A DNA stretch of 64,000 nucleotides from Malurus cyaneus samueli (lineage: Eukaryota > Chordata > Aves > Passeriformes > Maluridae), in assembly GCA_009741485.1 (NCBI GenBank), contig CM019218.1, forward strand, positions 43,756,681 through 43,820,680. Direction: 5' to 3'. The position numbers and the translations under genes were made by a program. Numbering within the stretch: position 1 is the stretch's first letter; every line of letters starts with the position of its first letter. The notes below the pieces were generated by a model. It worked only from the letters and a program-made list of their open reading frames with translations, did no database searches and was not told the DNA's origin. Positions 42,177 through 54,500 of the stretch are shown piece after piece.

Positions 42177-43082
42177 CCCCCTATCCGCGCTGGCAGGAAG
42201 CAGGCAGGAGCGGGATGGGTGCAGCTCCGCTCCCCGCCTGCTGGGATTTGTAGGCGGCCAGATGGTTGGCATCGCGCCCGGGCCAGACTGCATTTCCCAG
42301 CTGGCAGTGCACAGGATCGTGGTCACCCGGGCCTGGCTCCGGACACAGCCGCGGTCACCCCGGGGAGGGAGCTCAGCGCTGTTCGTGCTTCCGGAGCTCC
42401 CTCGGAGCTTGTGCTTAGTGGCCGATCGCTGCCCACAAGTGGTGCCGCGATGTCTCATTTGAGCAGCCGGAGTATTTCTAGCGTGCCTCTAGTCCTCTTA
42501 TTTCCCAGCACCTGAATGGTTGTGGTTTCGACCGAAAAAGCAGGGGTACCTGGTCCAGAGTGACTCGCAGCGTATGCCGGGATGCAGGGAGCAAAGGCAG
42601 GTGCAGAGCGTGGCTTGGTGCAGCACATTTGCAAATTTACTGTAATAGTTTTGGGGGTCTTTCCCCTTCTTTTCTGAAAGCCATCTCTCACATGCTGTCC
42701 TGAGCGGGGTTGATTCTGGGGCTAGGATTGTACTTGTCTGACTAGGCTGTGTAGCACCCAACCCTGTGGGGCTCATGGTGTCAGGATATTTCAACACCCC
42801 CTTTCTGTCCAAGAGTGTGACTGGCAGGGATGTCAGAGGGAGAGGATGACGGGAGGGGGGCCAACACAGGGGACCATCCTGCAGATTTTCTTGCCCACTG
42901 CTGGAACAAGGCCCACTGCAGCAGCCTGCGCAGCCTGGCTTGTGCCAAAGGAGACCAAACCCACCTGCACTAAGGCCGAGTAGTTGTCCCCCCGCACAGC
43001 ACCAGACTATCACCAGCATCACCAGATCTTGTACAAAATGTGGGAGGCCATCAGGGTCCTGTGCAGCTTGGTTTCACTGAGA

Positions 43083-43322
43083 TCATAGAATCATGGAATG
43101 GTTTGGGGTTGGAAGGGACCTTAAAGGTCATCTAGGTCTAATCTCTTCCACCACGGGCAGGGATGCCATGCACCAGGTTGCTCAGGCCCCCCTTCAGCCT
43201 GGCCTTGAACTCTTCCAGGATGAGTGAAGCCACAATTTCTCTGGGCAACCTGTTCCAGCACCTCATTACCCTCTCAGTAAAAAATGTTTTCCAAAGATCT
43301 AAATCTCTCCTCTTTTAGCTGT
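43083..43322 (-). mobile_element. CR1 LINE, short 3' fragment (minus sense)
   Basis: The forward strand starts atcatagaatcatggaatgg and continues ttggaagggaccttaaaggt, the hallmark reverse complement of the avian CR1 3' end. It breaks off after about 240 nt, so it is a heavily 5'-truncated copy. Confidence 0.92.
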
Positions 43323-45412
43323 CGCTACCAACAGAACATTGAAAAGGCTACTTATGTGCATATGCAGACCCCCACCCCCACCCCCCGGATGCTTTCAATA
43401 TTCCCTATTCCCCCATCCCCATAATGCATTTCTCCTGTGCATCCTTTGGCACTGCCAGTTTAGAGCAGAAAGTTCCCCCAGAGGTTTGCTGCAGCATCAT
43501 TCCTGCAGCATAATTCCTGCATCTGCTGCTCCTGGAGATGATGTGTCTCTGAGCAGCAGGAGTGCAGGACCCTTATGAAGAGTTTTTTGGGTGGCTGTGG
43601 GGCAGCCCCAGCCCCTCTCCCATGGCTAGGCACACGGTATGGCAACACCTTGGTGGCCGTGTGAAAATCTGGAAGGACTGGTGAGCCAAGGTGCTGGGGC
43701 AGAGCTGGAACAGGTCTGGTTTCCGGGCCATCTCCTCCCATGCCTACATCAGCCATTAGGCACTGTCAGTTTTGCAGTATTGCTCCCTGCTTCTGACACC
43801 ACCCCAAATTTACGCGGTGATAAGGCAGGTTTTGGGCGGACTTTGCTGAACTGGCAGCAAGGGAAGGAGTTTACAAGCATAAATTTAATGCAATGGAAGC
43901 CTGTGAAATTGCTCCTGGCTGTGTGCCTGGTGCTTCTGTTGACGCTGGAGGATGAAACCACCCAAGCAGTGTCCCCCTGTCCTGCGTGTCCTCCCTGCCG
44001 TGTTGGAGCGGAGCATTCCCATTCACCCACACGTTTCACAGGCCCTCACGCAGTGCGTGCCCTGTGGGCCAACAAGCTGGGCTCCCCAGTGCAGAGCTCA
44101 CCAGGGATGGATGCAGTGTGCACCCAGTGCCTGCAGTCCAGTATTGCTGCAGCGATCACTTGGAGAAGCGAATTTCCCAGTGCATGGAGCTGGGAAGCAA
44201 TGCCCTCCAGCTTCTTGCAGGCAGGAGGGCAGGTTTTGCTTCCTGGTCCTGCAGGGAGTTCCCCACTGGCTTTTTGCCTGCATGAACACTGCTTGGGTCA
44301 ACGGTGAGGTGGGGCCGGCGGAGCTGCTGGGGCCACCCGGTTCCTGGGCTGGCAAAGTGGACTTTCCTGTTTCGGCTGTGCAGTGCAGCCACCACCCCTT
44401 CTGCACCCTCAGCTCCGTGCCCGGTGGGGTCCCATCTCAGCCCACAACATGCCCCTGCCACAGCTGGTGGCTTGAGTGGAGCCTGTGCCGCAGGGAAGGG
44501 AGACTGACGCTGGGAAGGATACTCGTGGGTAAGTCTGGATTTTGGGAGCCCAGTCAGCACAGGGTGGGAACAAGAATCAGGGTTCCCCCAGCTCCTTCTC
44601 CAGGAACATGGATGCTCGATGCTCCCTGCAGACTGCCCTCTGAGACTATGCCTCCTGTCCCAGACCGTGGCAGGGCTGTCCCCATCGTTCCCAAACGGTG
44701 GCTCCGGTCATTTTGCAGAGCTGGGAGAAGTTTTTTTTTTTTTAAAAAACAGGGTCAATGTTAGACTACTGTGACATAGCCCGTGGGGGGTCTGGCAGGC
44801 AAAAATTACTGACACCTAATTCTGTGCTGGGTGCTCACCTGTGCTGTCCTGTCCACCGTTCACTACATTCCAAAACTGCTGCCTGGCACCTCTTAAATAC
44901 CTGAGCACTGCTTCGGGTTTCCAATGACACAGAAGTCCCAGGTGGCCCTGGATAAGTAATTTAACCTTCACCTCACTATCCCAGCAATGACACCGCAGGG
45001 ATGACAGCAGTTCCCGCGTCTCTCCAGCCCCATGTCTACATGCAGCAAAGCACACTGCTGGAAAAAGGAAGGGTTCTTGCTGGCTTCGCGGGCTCAGCAA
45101 AGGGAAGTGCAGAGGTAGTTTCCTCCTCCTCGGGAAGATCCCCATGCAAGGAGCGCCTTGGGACAGGCACAGCGCGGGTAGAGTGCAGGCAGAGTGAGGT
45201 GGAGTTGGGACCCGTGAGCAGGGAGCCGCTGGGCAGCCGGAGCAGAGAGGCACGTACCTGCCGGGCTGGGTGCCACCCGTGCCGGGGTGGCTGCAGCCCC
45301 GCTCCCCGCGCAGCCCGGCTCCGGGCGCGCCTCTCCTGCTGACGCCAAAGGAATTCGGCTATGAGGAAGCGTTCATGCTAGAATGAGAGGCTTGCCAAGG
45401 GGAAAGCTATGC

Positions 45413-45419
45413 TATAAAA
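45413..45419 (+). promoter_or_regulatory. TATA-like box, possible SYT8 promoter
   Basis: TATAAAA lies about 630 nt upstream of the SYT8 start codon. The coding exon is preceded by an acceptor-like CAG near 46030, so a leader exon between the two is plausible. No leader exon donor could be chosen with confidence. Confidence 0.25.
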
Positions 45420-46049
45420 CCATCCTGCTTTAAGTTTGAAGCCTTCCCTTAGGCTGTGTCAGCGTTGTCATGTGCACAGGCCGGGCTCGCGGAAAGTTTC
45501 TGAGCGGCTGTGACCCCAGCCTGATGGCAGCACTGCTACCGGCAACGACGGCACCAGCCCAGAGCCAACCTCCCTGCTCCACAGTTCTGAGAGAGGAGAG
45601 AAAATGGCCAAAAAGGGGTGTTAGCTGATGATGGGCTTTCCCGGAGCTGAGCAAACCCTTCAGCTCACGCTGCCTGGCCAGGGAGAAGCCAGCACAAAAT
45701 AGCTCTTGGTTTGTGTCCCCTACAGCCAGGTGATTCCTCTTCTCAAAACGCCTCCCCCCATCTCCCCGATCTCTCCCCTCTCAGCGAGCAGACTCGCAAG
45801 GATGTAAAGGATGAGGCTGTACGTGAGGGGCTGGTTGGCGCAGAGCCCTCCCTGCCAGTGGCTCCCTCCCGCTTTGTTTCACGCCTCATTGTCGATGTGG
45901 CCAAGCCCAAACCACTTACCCTGGGCTCTATCTTTTAATTGTGTTTGCTCTCATTAGTGCCCCGGGCCACGGGCAGCACACGTGCTACCGGAAAGGAAAT
46001 CCCCACCCTGTTAATTTTGCCTGTGCTCCCAGGTCACCCCAGCTTAGCC

Positions 46050-48573
46050 ATGGCACTGGCAGCCAGGAAAAGTAGAACTACGGCCTCTCCACACACCAGC
46101 ATCACCACCACGGCTTGGCCGGGCTTCCTGGACAGCTGGCTTAGCCGGATCCCGTGTGAGTACAGCGGCAGGGGTTTAAATGTGCTCAATACGTTTTGCT
46201 TGGTTTTAACTCTTCTGTCCAACTCTGCTCCCAAAACACCTCACCAGTACCCAAATGGGCGCTCATCACCGTGGCTGTGGCAGGGGCCATTCTCCTCCTT
46301 CTCTTCCTCATCTGCATCATCAGGTGCTGCTGCAGCAAGAAGAAGCCCAAGAAGAAGGAGAGAATTGGCTTGTGTGCTGTCAGCAACTCCACCACGACCA
46401 GCCTTGTACGTCCTGCCTTCCCCTCAACCCCACCTCCCTCCTCCTCCCTGAGAGCTTTGCTGCTGCACTGCTCAGCCCCAGGGATGGTGGGAGCACAGCA
46501 TGGCAGGGACATGGCTGGACACATCCTGAGAGTAGTGTTGCTCTGCCACAGGTCCAGCCTGAGATGGAGGACCTGGAACGGGGAGTAGAGCAGAAGCGGC
46601 GAGGAAAGCTGCAGTATTCCCTGGAGTACATTTTCCGCAAACAGGAGGTGGGGATTCTCACGGCCATGGTGCAGCAGGAAAACAGCCATGCTCTTGCACA
46701 GTCCCTCCTTGCTGCCCACTGAGGTGGACATTCCCTCTCTGAGCTGCCTGCAGCTGGCCAGCTCTCATGGCTGTGCTGTGGGAAGGCATCCTCATGGTTA
46801 CAATCACTTCCCACTGAGCCCCCGGCCGCCTGACCCCATCCTCCTCCATCCTGTGACCTTGTGCTCCTCTCCAGCTGAAGGTTGGTGTGAAGCAGGCAGT
46901 CGAGCTGAAAGCCATGGACAGTGGGGGCACATCTGATCCATATGTGATTGTCTACCTAACGTCTGATGTGAAGAACAGATATGAGACCAAGGTTTACCGC
47001 AAGACCCTGAATCCCATCTTCAACGAGAGCTTCACTTTCCAGGTGGGAAACTATAGCTGGTGATAGTTTTTTGGTGCCATCAGGAGTGTTACATAGACAC
47101 TGCTCCCTTGACAAAAACCTCTCCAGACAGGGAGATTCTTGTGCAACCACGATTGGGAAGTGTGACAGACAAACACCTCTTGTTGTATCTGCCACTCCAT
47201 CCCATGGGGCAGGGCTGCCACTGAGGAGTGAGTCCAGGCTTTTTGGATCTTCCCCTGTAGGTACCCCAGGCCGAGGTGTCTGAATCCACACTGGTGATGC
47301 AGGTCTATGACTTCAACCGCTTTGCCAAGCACGACATCATTGGTGAGGTCCGGCTGCCCCTGGCCAGTGTCAACCTGCAGCATGTCATCGAGCAGTGGAG
47401 TGACCTGGCGGTGGCCAGTAAAGTGGAGGTTGGTCCTGGTGGGTGGGAAATTCTGCTGGGAGGGATGTGCTGTTGCTTGGCTTGCCACCACCCCAAGAGG
47501 CAAGCCCTTAGGGGCAAGTGTGAGAGTGGGGGAGACTCCGGAAACCTGGGGTCAGCATGGTACCCAGCCTCTGCCTGGTACTGATTGCTGGCATCTCCCC
47601 ATCAGGAAGAGCCTCTGGGTGAGATCTGCTTCTCCCTGCGCTATGTCCCCAGCACTGGCAAGCTGACGGTGCTCATCCTGGAAGCCAGGCAGCTGAAGAG
47701 GATGGACTCTCACGGACTCTCAGGTCAGTGGGGGTTGCTTGTGCTCAGACCTTCCTCCTCCTGCCCAAGCCTCAGTAGTGGCATCAAGAGGTGCAAAGCC
47801 CTGAAAGCTCTTGGTGTTAACATCTGCTTCCTGGTGCTGTCATCATACTGGGCTCTGGCTGACTCCCAGCCTTCCCCAGCACAGATATTCCATCTTTGGG
47901 CAGTGCTGGAGATATCTCCCAGGAGGAGATGTCATGGATGGATTGTACAGGGAGCTTGGCAGGAGGAAGTGAGCTCCGAGGTGGCTGTCTCGCCATAAGG
48001 AGTGACAAGTGGGATGTCATGGTCTCCTTGGGAATGGCTCAGGAATTGGCTGTTTTGTGGCTGAGTTCTTCAGTCAAAAACTATCACTTGTGCCAGGTGT
48101 GTCCTCTCTCTCTTCAGATCCTTTTGTAAAGGTGCATCTCATACTGAACAGGAAGAAATGGAAGAAGAAGAAGACAAGTGTGAAGAAAAACACCTTAAGT
48201 CCTTACTTCAATGAGGTGTTTGTTTTTGAGGTGCCTTTCAGTCAGATCCAGGTGGGTTTCCCTGAACTGTCCAAGGCTCAACACGTTCCCACTGCAGCAA
48301 TCCCCCTCCCACTGACCCTCTTTCTCATGTGCCCCCCAGAATGTGGACGTGGTCATCTCCGTCTGGGATCACGACAAAGTGACCAAGAACGAGCCCATCG
48401 GCAAACTCTTCCTGGGCTGCCGAGCCACAGGCAACCAGCTGCGGCACTGGTCCGACATGCTGTCCAACCCACGCCGGCCCCTGGCCCAGTGGCACATCCT
48501 GCAGCCCCCGGATGTGGTCGACAAAGCCCTGGGACTGAAGTCACACCTCAAGCTGCCCCTGCACTCCAGATAG
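46050..48573 (+). CDS. SYT8: Synaptotagmin 8 (complete, eight coding exons)
   Basis: Coding exons: 46050-46155, 46248-46405, 46552-46647, 46875-47042, 47261-47428, 47606-47723, 48118-48251 and 48340-48573. All junctions keep frame and give 393 aa. A short luminal N-terminus is followed by a transmembrane helix (about 40-60, [20 protein letters not shown]), a CCC plus Lys-rich stop-transfer stretch (62-72), then tandem C2A (about 115-230) and C2B (about 236-385). C2A acidic ligands are Asp135, Asp141, Asp193 and Asp201, with Asn195 at the fifth position. C2B has Asp266, Asp272, Asp326, Asp328 and Glu334. A polybasic KKWKKKKT (284-291) and a RHWSDML motif are present in C2B. Synaptotagmins regulate SNARE-driven membrane fusion. 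The fifth exon ends at a weak donor (GAG then GTTGGT). SYT8 is preferred over SYT1/2 because of its position beside TNNI2 and its IPLPKWAL membrane-entry sequence. Confidence 0.93.
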
Positions 48574-51500
48574 TGGGGGTCTCCTTCTCCAGCCAGGGAG
48601 CAGGATGGCAGGCTTGTGGAGGAGCCAGGGGCTTCTGCTCAGCAAGCTCTAGACGTGCTGGTCCCAGCTCCTTGTCAGCAAAGAGGGGACTGGGACTCCT
48701 TCTGGCCGAGAGATGATCTGGCTACTGCTGCTGCAGCTCATGCCCTGTGTAACGCTTGGGGTGGGGCAGCTTGGCAAGGCTGGACTTGGAGCAGAGGGTG
48801 CTGGAGGGGATGGCATGGGCACAGGAGCCAGCCCATCCCAACTGCTCGTGGGTGGGCTCGTGGGGGAAATATACAGAGCTTCAGGCTCATGCTCAAACAG
48901 AGTCCATTGATGTTTATAAAGCAGAGGGTTAATGTGCTGATGGTATGGATGGGAAATCACTTTTGTTGTAACTTGGCAAGAAGTGTCTTCTTGGAAAGGC
49001 TTTATGTATCTGTGAAGGATTTTAAACAGGACCAAGGTATCAAAGCATGTAAGAGGTTTGAGGGGAGAGAATGAACACAGGTGGGTGAGGAAGGCGTTGG
49101 AGACATAGCACGAGCTCTGCAGGGTGTGCTCTGTGTCCTGTCTAGAGGCTACATGAGAAGCAATGTGGCTTCACACTTAGCCCATTCTCAGCCCACGATG
49201 ATTTGTGTGTGCTAGGATGTGACTGAGGCTCTGGGACTCGTCAGTGACCGTCCCCATGGACCACACGGATGAGAGCACACAGTGTCAGCTCCCGCATGGT
49301 CCTACAGGAGTGGCACAGCAAGGTCTGCCCCTCTGGCCCCTGGAGGTCCTGCCAGGGTGGAGGGGCTGAGGCTCTCACTTTCATGCTGTGATCACACCAC
49401 CCTGGTAAAGGCTGGGTTGCAGCCCTCACGTCACTTCTTGGCAGGTTTCATGTTTAATCCGGGAGGTTTTTGTGGCCACATGTCCTGCCCTGCCCTGCTC
49501 TCTGGGGCCCTGGGGTGGGGGCTACGTAAGCAAAGATCACTCCTAGAAGGGTGAGGGCACTGGAGCGGTGCCCCTACATGCCCTTGAGTATGCTGCAGTT
49601 TGGGATGAATCCAGAGCACCTTCTCTGAGCCATCTGTAGGAGAGGCTCCCTGCATTGGGCTAGAGGAGGAGGGAATTGCTCCTGATCTAAATACATCTGC
49701 TACAAAGCAGCCACAGAACACGAGATCTGGGCTCATTCTGTGGAATTTTATCCCCCAAGACAAAAGTCCTTTTCACCACAGGGAGCTGCAGGCACAGTGC
49801 TAATAGCTACTGCCTGGGCTCTGGAGGAGACAGAGCCTGGCACATTAATGAAAAGCCATTAATATTAAAAAGCAGTTAATCTGTGATTACCCAGAGCTCC
49901 ACAGAGCGACTATCCAAGAGTTAAACACACATGAAGCTGAGGAAGATTATGAAAACTCTCGATAGAGATTAATGACCTGATCTTAACCATAAAAAGCTGC
50001 TGCTGTGTCTGCCTCTTGATAAATATTCTCCAGGCTTCGCCGGGGCTGTGAAGAGGGAAGAAATGACAGGGTGGTTTTGAGATGACTGTAACAAGCGAAG
50101 TGTGGCTTCTGCTGGGGAAACAGCATCTGCTGGCAGCTGCTAATGAGATGGAGGAGGAAATCAGTCACCTGAGAAAGACTTGTAAAGGGATGCTTTAAAG
50201 CCTTGGCCTTCAGTCTCAACCTTAGAATTGGCCTAGAACAGGCTGTGCAGAAGGGAATATTTCTGAATTTGGTTTGGGGTTTTAAATCTATTGCCGGGTT
50301 GGTTTTTGGTGATGCTATCATGGTGATTTAGGGCCCTGCAGCATCCAGAAGGCTTCTGGAGATATTTGGAACTGGCATTTCTTATTTGTATGTACATGTT
50401 ACCAGTCCTTCTATTTTGAAGTCATAGCCTTGAGGTTCACTGCATAATTTATAGAGCTGGCCATAAAAGTATGTGCATATTAGTCCCAAAACGGAGGCAG
50501 TTGAAGAAGGTGCAGAGGCAGCCCCTCCTTGAGAAACATCACCCCCACACCAGTTCCTGCCCCTTCTCTCTCCATCTCTGGCCCTGCTCAGTGCCTGGCT
50601 GAGCAGTGCTGGTGAGGGAAAGCCGATGGTGCTTTTTTGGGGAAGGCCAGGGAATGCAGGAGCAAGCACCCAGCTGGGCTGGCTCTGGGCAGCCTGGGGT
50701 GAGCCTTTGTGCAGTAAAACTCAGCAAACCGAGCTGTTTGTTCAGCAGGGAGAGGCAAGCAGGTGGGGATGTTCCCCACCCAGCTCCAGTTTTTAATGCG
50801 CCGCCAAGGCTGCTTTTTCCCTCTGTCATCGTTTCTCCTTCTCAACAAGCCTTGTGTGCTTACAGCGTGGCTTTCAGCACTCCCCTCCTCTGGCAGGATC
50901 CTCTCAGTATCTGCTGGCAGCTGTTTGAAGCAGGGCTGGTGGATCTGGGCTTCATTTCATGCCTTATTTCACCCCAAATGAGCACAGCCTGCTCGGGAGC
51001 CTGTTTGCAGGAAGGCAGACAGCCCTGTCTCGTGTTCAAGCCATCTCCTTTTCACCTCCGTGTGCCCTTGGCGGGGGTGGTTGTCCCTCATCCATCAAAT
51101 CCAGATGTTTGAGCATCTTCCACCTCACCAATGCTCCTTCTGCACTTGGAGGGTGGTAGATGAAAAAGAGAAGGAAAAGAGGGGGGAAAACAACTCCCCC
51201 CGAGCTTGTGTCTGTGCTGGATTCCCGTGCCTGCATCTAGAGGGCAGGGCAGGTACGTGCTCTGAGCTGGGTCTCCGTGTCCTCCGAGCCTCACCAGCCA
51301 AGATTTCTTCTTCTGGAGATGGAGCCCGTGTGTGAGAGGGGGAGAAAGCAGCGATGCAGTGCAAGCCCGTTCCCAGGGCTGCAGAGCCAGCTGGTAGCCG
51401 TGTGGCAATGATGGAGGGTCTGAGTGGCTTTTTCCAGGAGGTAGGAGCCAGCCCGTGCCTGATCCTGCACCACAGGAGCAAAGAGGGCTTTGCTGGTAGA

Positions 51501-54500
51501 TTAAAGAAGGAATCCAAAGCCATCTAAGGTGCCCAGGTGGTGTATGGGGAGTTCGGTTCTCTTTTTTTAACTGAAAACTTTGCAGGTCGGTGGCAATGCA
51601 AAAAGCAGGGCTTGGGCGAGCGGATGTCTGTTAAAACAGACAAGAAGCACTGAAAATTGAGGTGTTTGTTTGTTATTAAGATTTATAATCTCAATTATTT
51701 ACATCTAGATCCAAGACTTCTGATCTCCAGAAGTATCTCCCAAAGTGAATTATTCCCTCATTCAGTGATTTTTTTGGGTATTTGTCCCTGCACTCAAGGA
51801 AATCAAACGGGAGAGCTGCACAAGGAGAAGGCTGAGCCTCATATGTGCTTGTCACCAGTTGTCTGCAGTGAGACAAAAATGATTATGGGCTGTCATCATT
51901 CGGCTTGGGTATGGGCTGGCTGTCCTCCAGCCACAGATTTTTTGGCTAGTCTCAGAGTTTTTGAGAGCTGGAGAGCATCTAAGCTCTTCTCACTAGGAGC
52001 AAGCATGCGTCCTTTATAAATATTCCTTAGCTAGCATCTTTATGTCTTGCAATTTTATGGGCAAAATGTCTACTCCTGTCGTGCATGGGTTTATTTTTTA
52101 AAAGATCTAGCTCCTGGATCCTTATCCCTAGTTCCCTTTCTCTAGCCCCCTTTTCCTACCCTTTTCTTCCCCTTTCTCCTGCTCCCTTTTCCCAGCCCCT
52201 TCCCCCTGGTCTGGCTGCTGCTGGGGCTCTTCTATCTGGGACTGTTCTACCCCAGCTTGGGCTTGTTTTGCTTCTGGAGACAGAAATATTTTTTGGACCA
52301 CTTCACATCTCATTCCTTGCCCTTCCCACAGGCAGGAAGGGAGGGGAGTTTTCCTTGTGGGGGTAGAAACCTCCTGCCCCAAATAGTCCAGTTTGAGAAA
52401 TAATGGGTGCCCAGAGGTGCTTCCCAAAGTTCCAAATTGAACTTTGTGGGCAGGCCTGGAAAAAACAGACCTCTCATTTATCCCTATTTTGCGTCTAGGC
52501 AGGATGGAGCCAAGGGAGAAGCAGCATGAGGATTTCGTAGTTTTCATGCTGGTGGGCAAAAAGTGCTCCCCAAAGAAGTTTGGCATTCCGGGTGAATGGG
52601 TACCCATCAGTGATGACTTTTTGCATGTCAACAAGATGGGAATTTCTCAACCAGCCTTGCTGACTTCACTGAGTGGTGATGAAACCCCTGCAGGCACTTA
52701 CTGCCACTCACTTTGAGCAGAAACAAGCACAGAGTCCGTTAGCAAGAAGAATTTAACTAAGCTGAAAAGAGGCCTTGACCTGCAAACAGCCCAGCCCTTA
52801 CTGTGTTTTATATTCTGTGAGCAGCATCTGGGAGGATAGTGGGTTTGCAAACAAGTGTTTCATCACCCTGCTCATGAACACGGACATTGCAGATGTCCCT
52901 GTCTGAGCCTAAAAAGCTCTCTGTGGGAAATAGGCACTTTGAGCTGTGAATCAGTCATTGTTGGCTTGGTAAGGGAAACACTGCCCCTTGAAGAGCTGGT
53001 GAAGAGCCCAGTGCCTGGGAAAGAGGTGGCTGTCTTGAGGGGAAACCAGCCCAGCTGGCATCTGGTGTTGCCCTGGATCGGAGAGCATTTTTCTCTTTCA
53101 CATACAAGTCAGAGAAGTTTAGACATAGAAGCCTGAATCCTGGCACAAAGTTTGTCACTTAAGGCAGTCCAGATAAAACACTTGTCTTTGGTGTTCACTC
53201 AGGATGTGACAAAGGATGTGTTCCTATCTGCAAAGGCCTCTGCTGAAGGTTTCTCTGCGTTGGATGTACTCATCCCACACCATTCCCAACTTGTGCACAC
53301 GTGCTAAAATCAGGGCTGCCTTCATAGAGGAAAATCCATGTCTCAGACACCCTCTGAATTAATCAGCTTTGGGGGTGTCCTTGAGAGATGCTCAGTGGGA
53401 TTGGGTGTTGACTTTTCCTGGTGCAATCCTCTTGTACTCTGAGCTCACCCCCTCCCTTCCAAGCCTGATTGAGAAGCAGCTCCAGAAGACCTTCAAGAGG
53501 CCATCTCCTTGCAAGCTGTCTTGTCTTGGCCTTCTCAGTGTGTGCAGGTAGGTGAGGTTGCCAAGGGTCTTTGCAGCTGATAGCTATTTTTTATTTTGTA
53601 AAATGAGGTGTCTGGGGTCACACAGAATTTACTAAAAGCCAGTGTGCTTGAAATGTACAAATGCTGGAGGATCGTTCCTTGCATGGCTACTGGTTTGTAG
53701 GGCTGATCTTGGGGGGAGAAGAGCTTTGTGGTTTATCAGTTTTTCTTGAGCTTGATGGCTTTTTTTTTTTTTAACTAACACTATGTTCTTGCTTTGTCTT
53801 GGCACAGAGAGCATGAAAGACCTTTTGAGAGCAAAGACGTGTTTCAGCCATACTCATTTGAGCACACAGAGGTCTCAGCTTGTTCTCCAGACACATTCTG
53901 GGTCATGTCCTGGCCTTAACCAGGCTTTGAGGATGTGCAGACACTTGAAGGATTGTGATCAGGTGTTGGGTCACTTCGGTAACACTACCCAGGGGCAAGC
54001 TGGGTGGGAATTCCAGAGGGATCACCTCCTGGACACACCAACTGCTGAAGGCCTGGGCACGGAGCAGCGCTGGGCAGAGGTGTTTGCTTTCCAGAGGGCT
54101 GCCAGCTCAGCCTGGGGTCATGGGGAAAGTGCCACACTGTGGAAGAGTCCAAGGCTTCTGGTCCTGGGCAGAAGTGAGAAAAGCCTCTGAGAGGAGTGAG
54201 ATTTGTGCCCAGGGCTAGGCTGGGAACCAAGTGATCCTAACCCTGGCTATGAACACCACTATCCCTTGCTATGGACTGAAGCAAAGCCCCTGTCTGCTAC
54301 CACAGTCACCAGGGGCTTCATCCAGAGGAATTTTCTGGTTTTTGTCCTTCCCCTTAAGCTGTCCTTCACCCTTTGTGTTTTCATTTTGAAACACTGTCCT
54401 TTCTCCAGGCTCCAGCTTGCAGCGAGCTGCAAACTCTTCCAAAAGCCCACACCAAAGAGTGTCCCTTTGGAGTGGAAGGGATCATAAAATACCTTGTTTC

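Larger units (their letters stand above)
41930..42450. promoter_or_regulatory. CpG-rich stretch upstream of the NT5C1A-like gene
   Basis: Elevated CG dinucleotides and GC content surround the candidate leader exon and TATA-like box. Bases 40800-41500 are AT-richer. Boundaries are by eye. Confidence 0.4.
42450..46049. other. Divergent intergenic region between NT5C1A-like and SYT8
   Basis: The two genes are transcribed away from each other. The interval holds a CR1 tail (43083-43322), a second GC-rich patch (45120-45350) containing a minus-strand donor-like GTACGT at 45253-45258, and a plus-strand TATA-like box (45413-45419). A plus-strand open frame from 43888 starts with a signal-peptide-like segment but has no recognised homologue. 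SYT8 leader exons should lie in the right part. Confidence 0.45.

Noticed and set aside
43952..44764. 270-codon plus-strand open frame
   Set aside because: It starts at a weak site in GC-rich sequence, overlaps another long frame in a different phase, and has no recognisable similarity.
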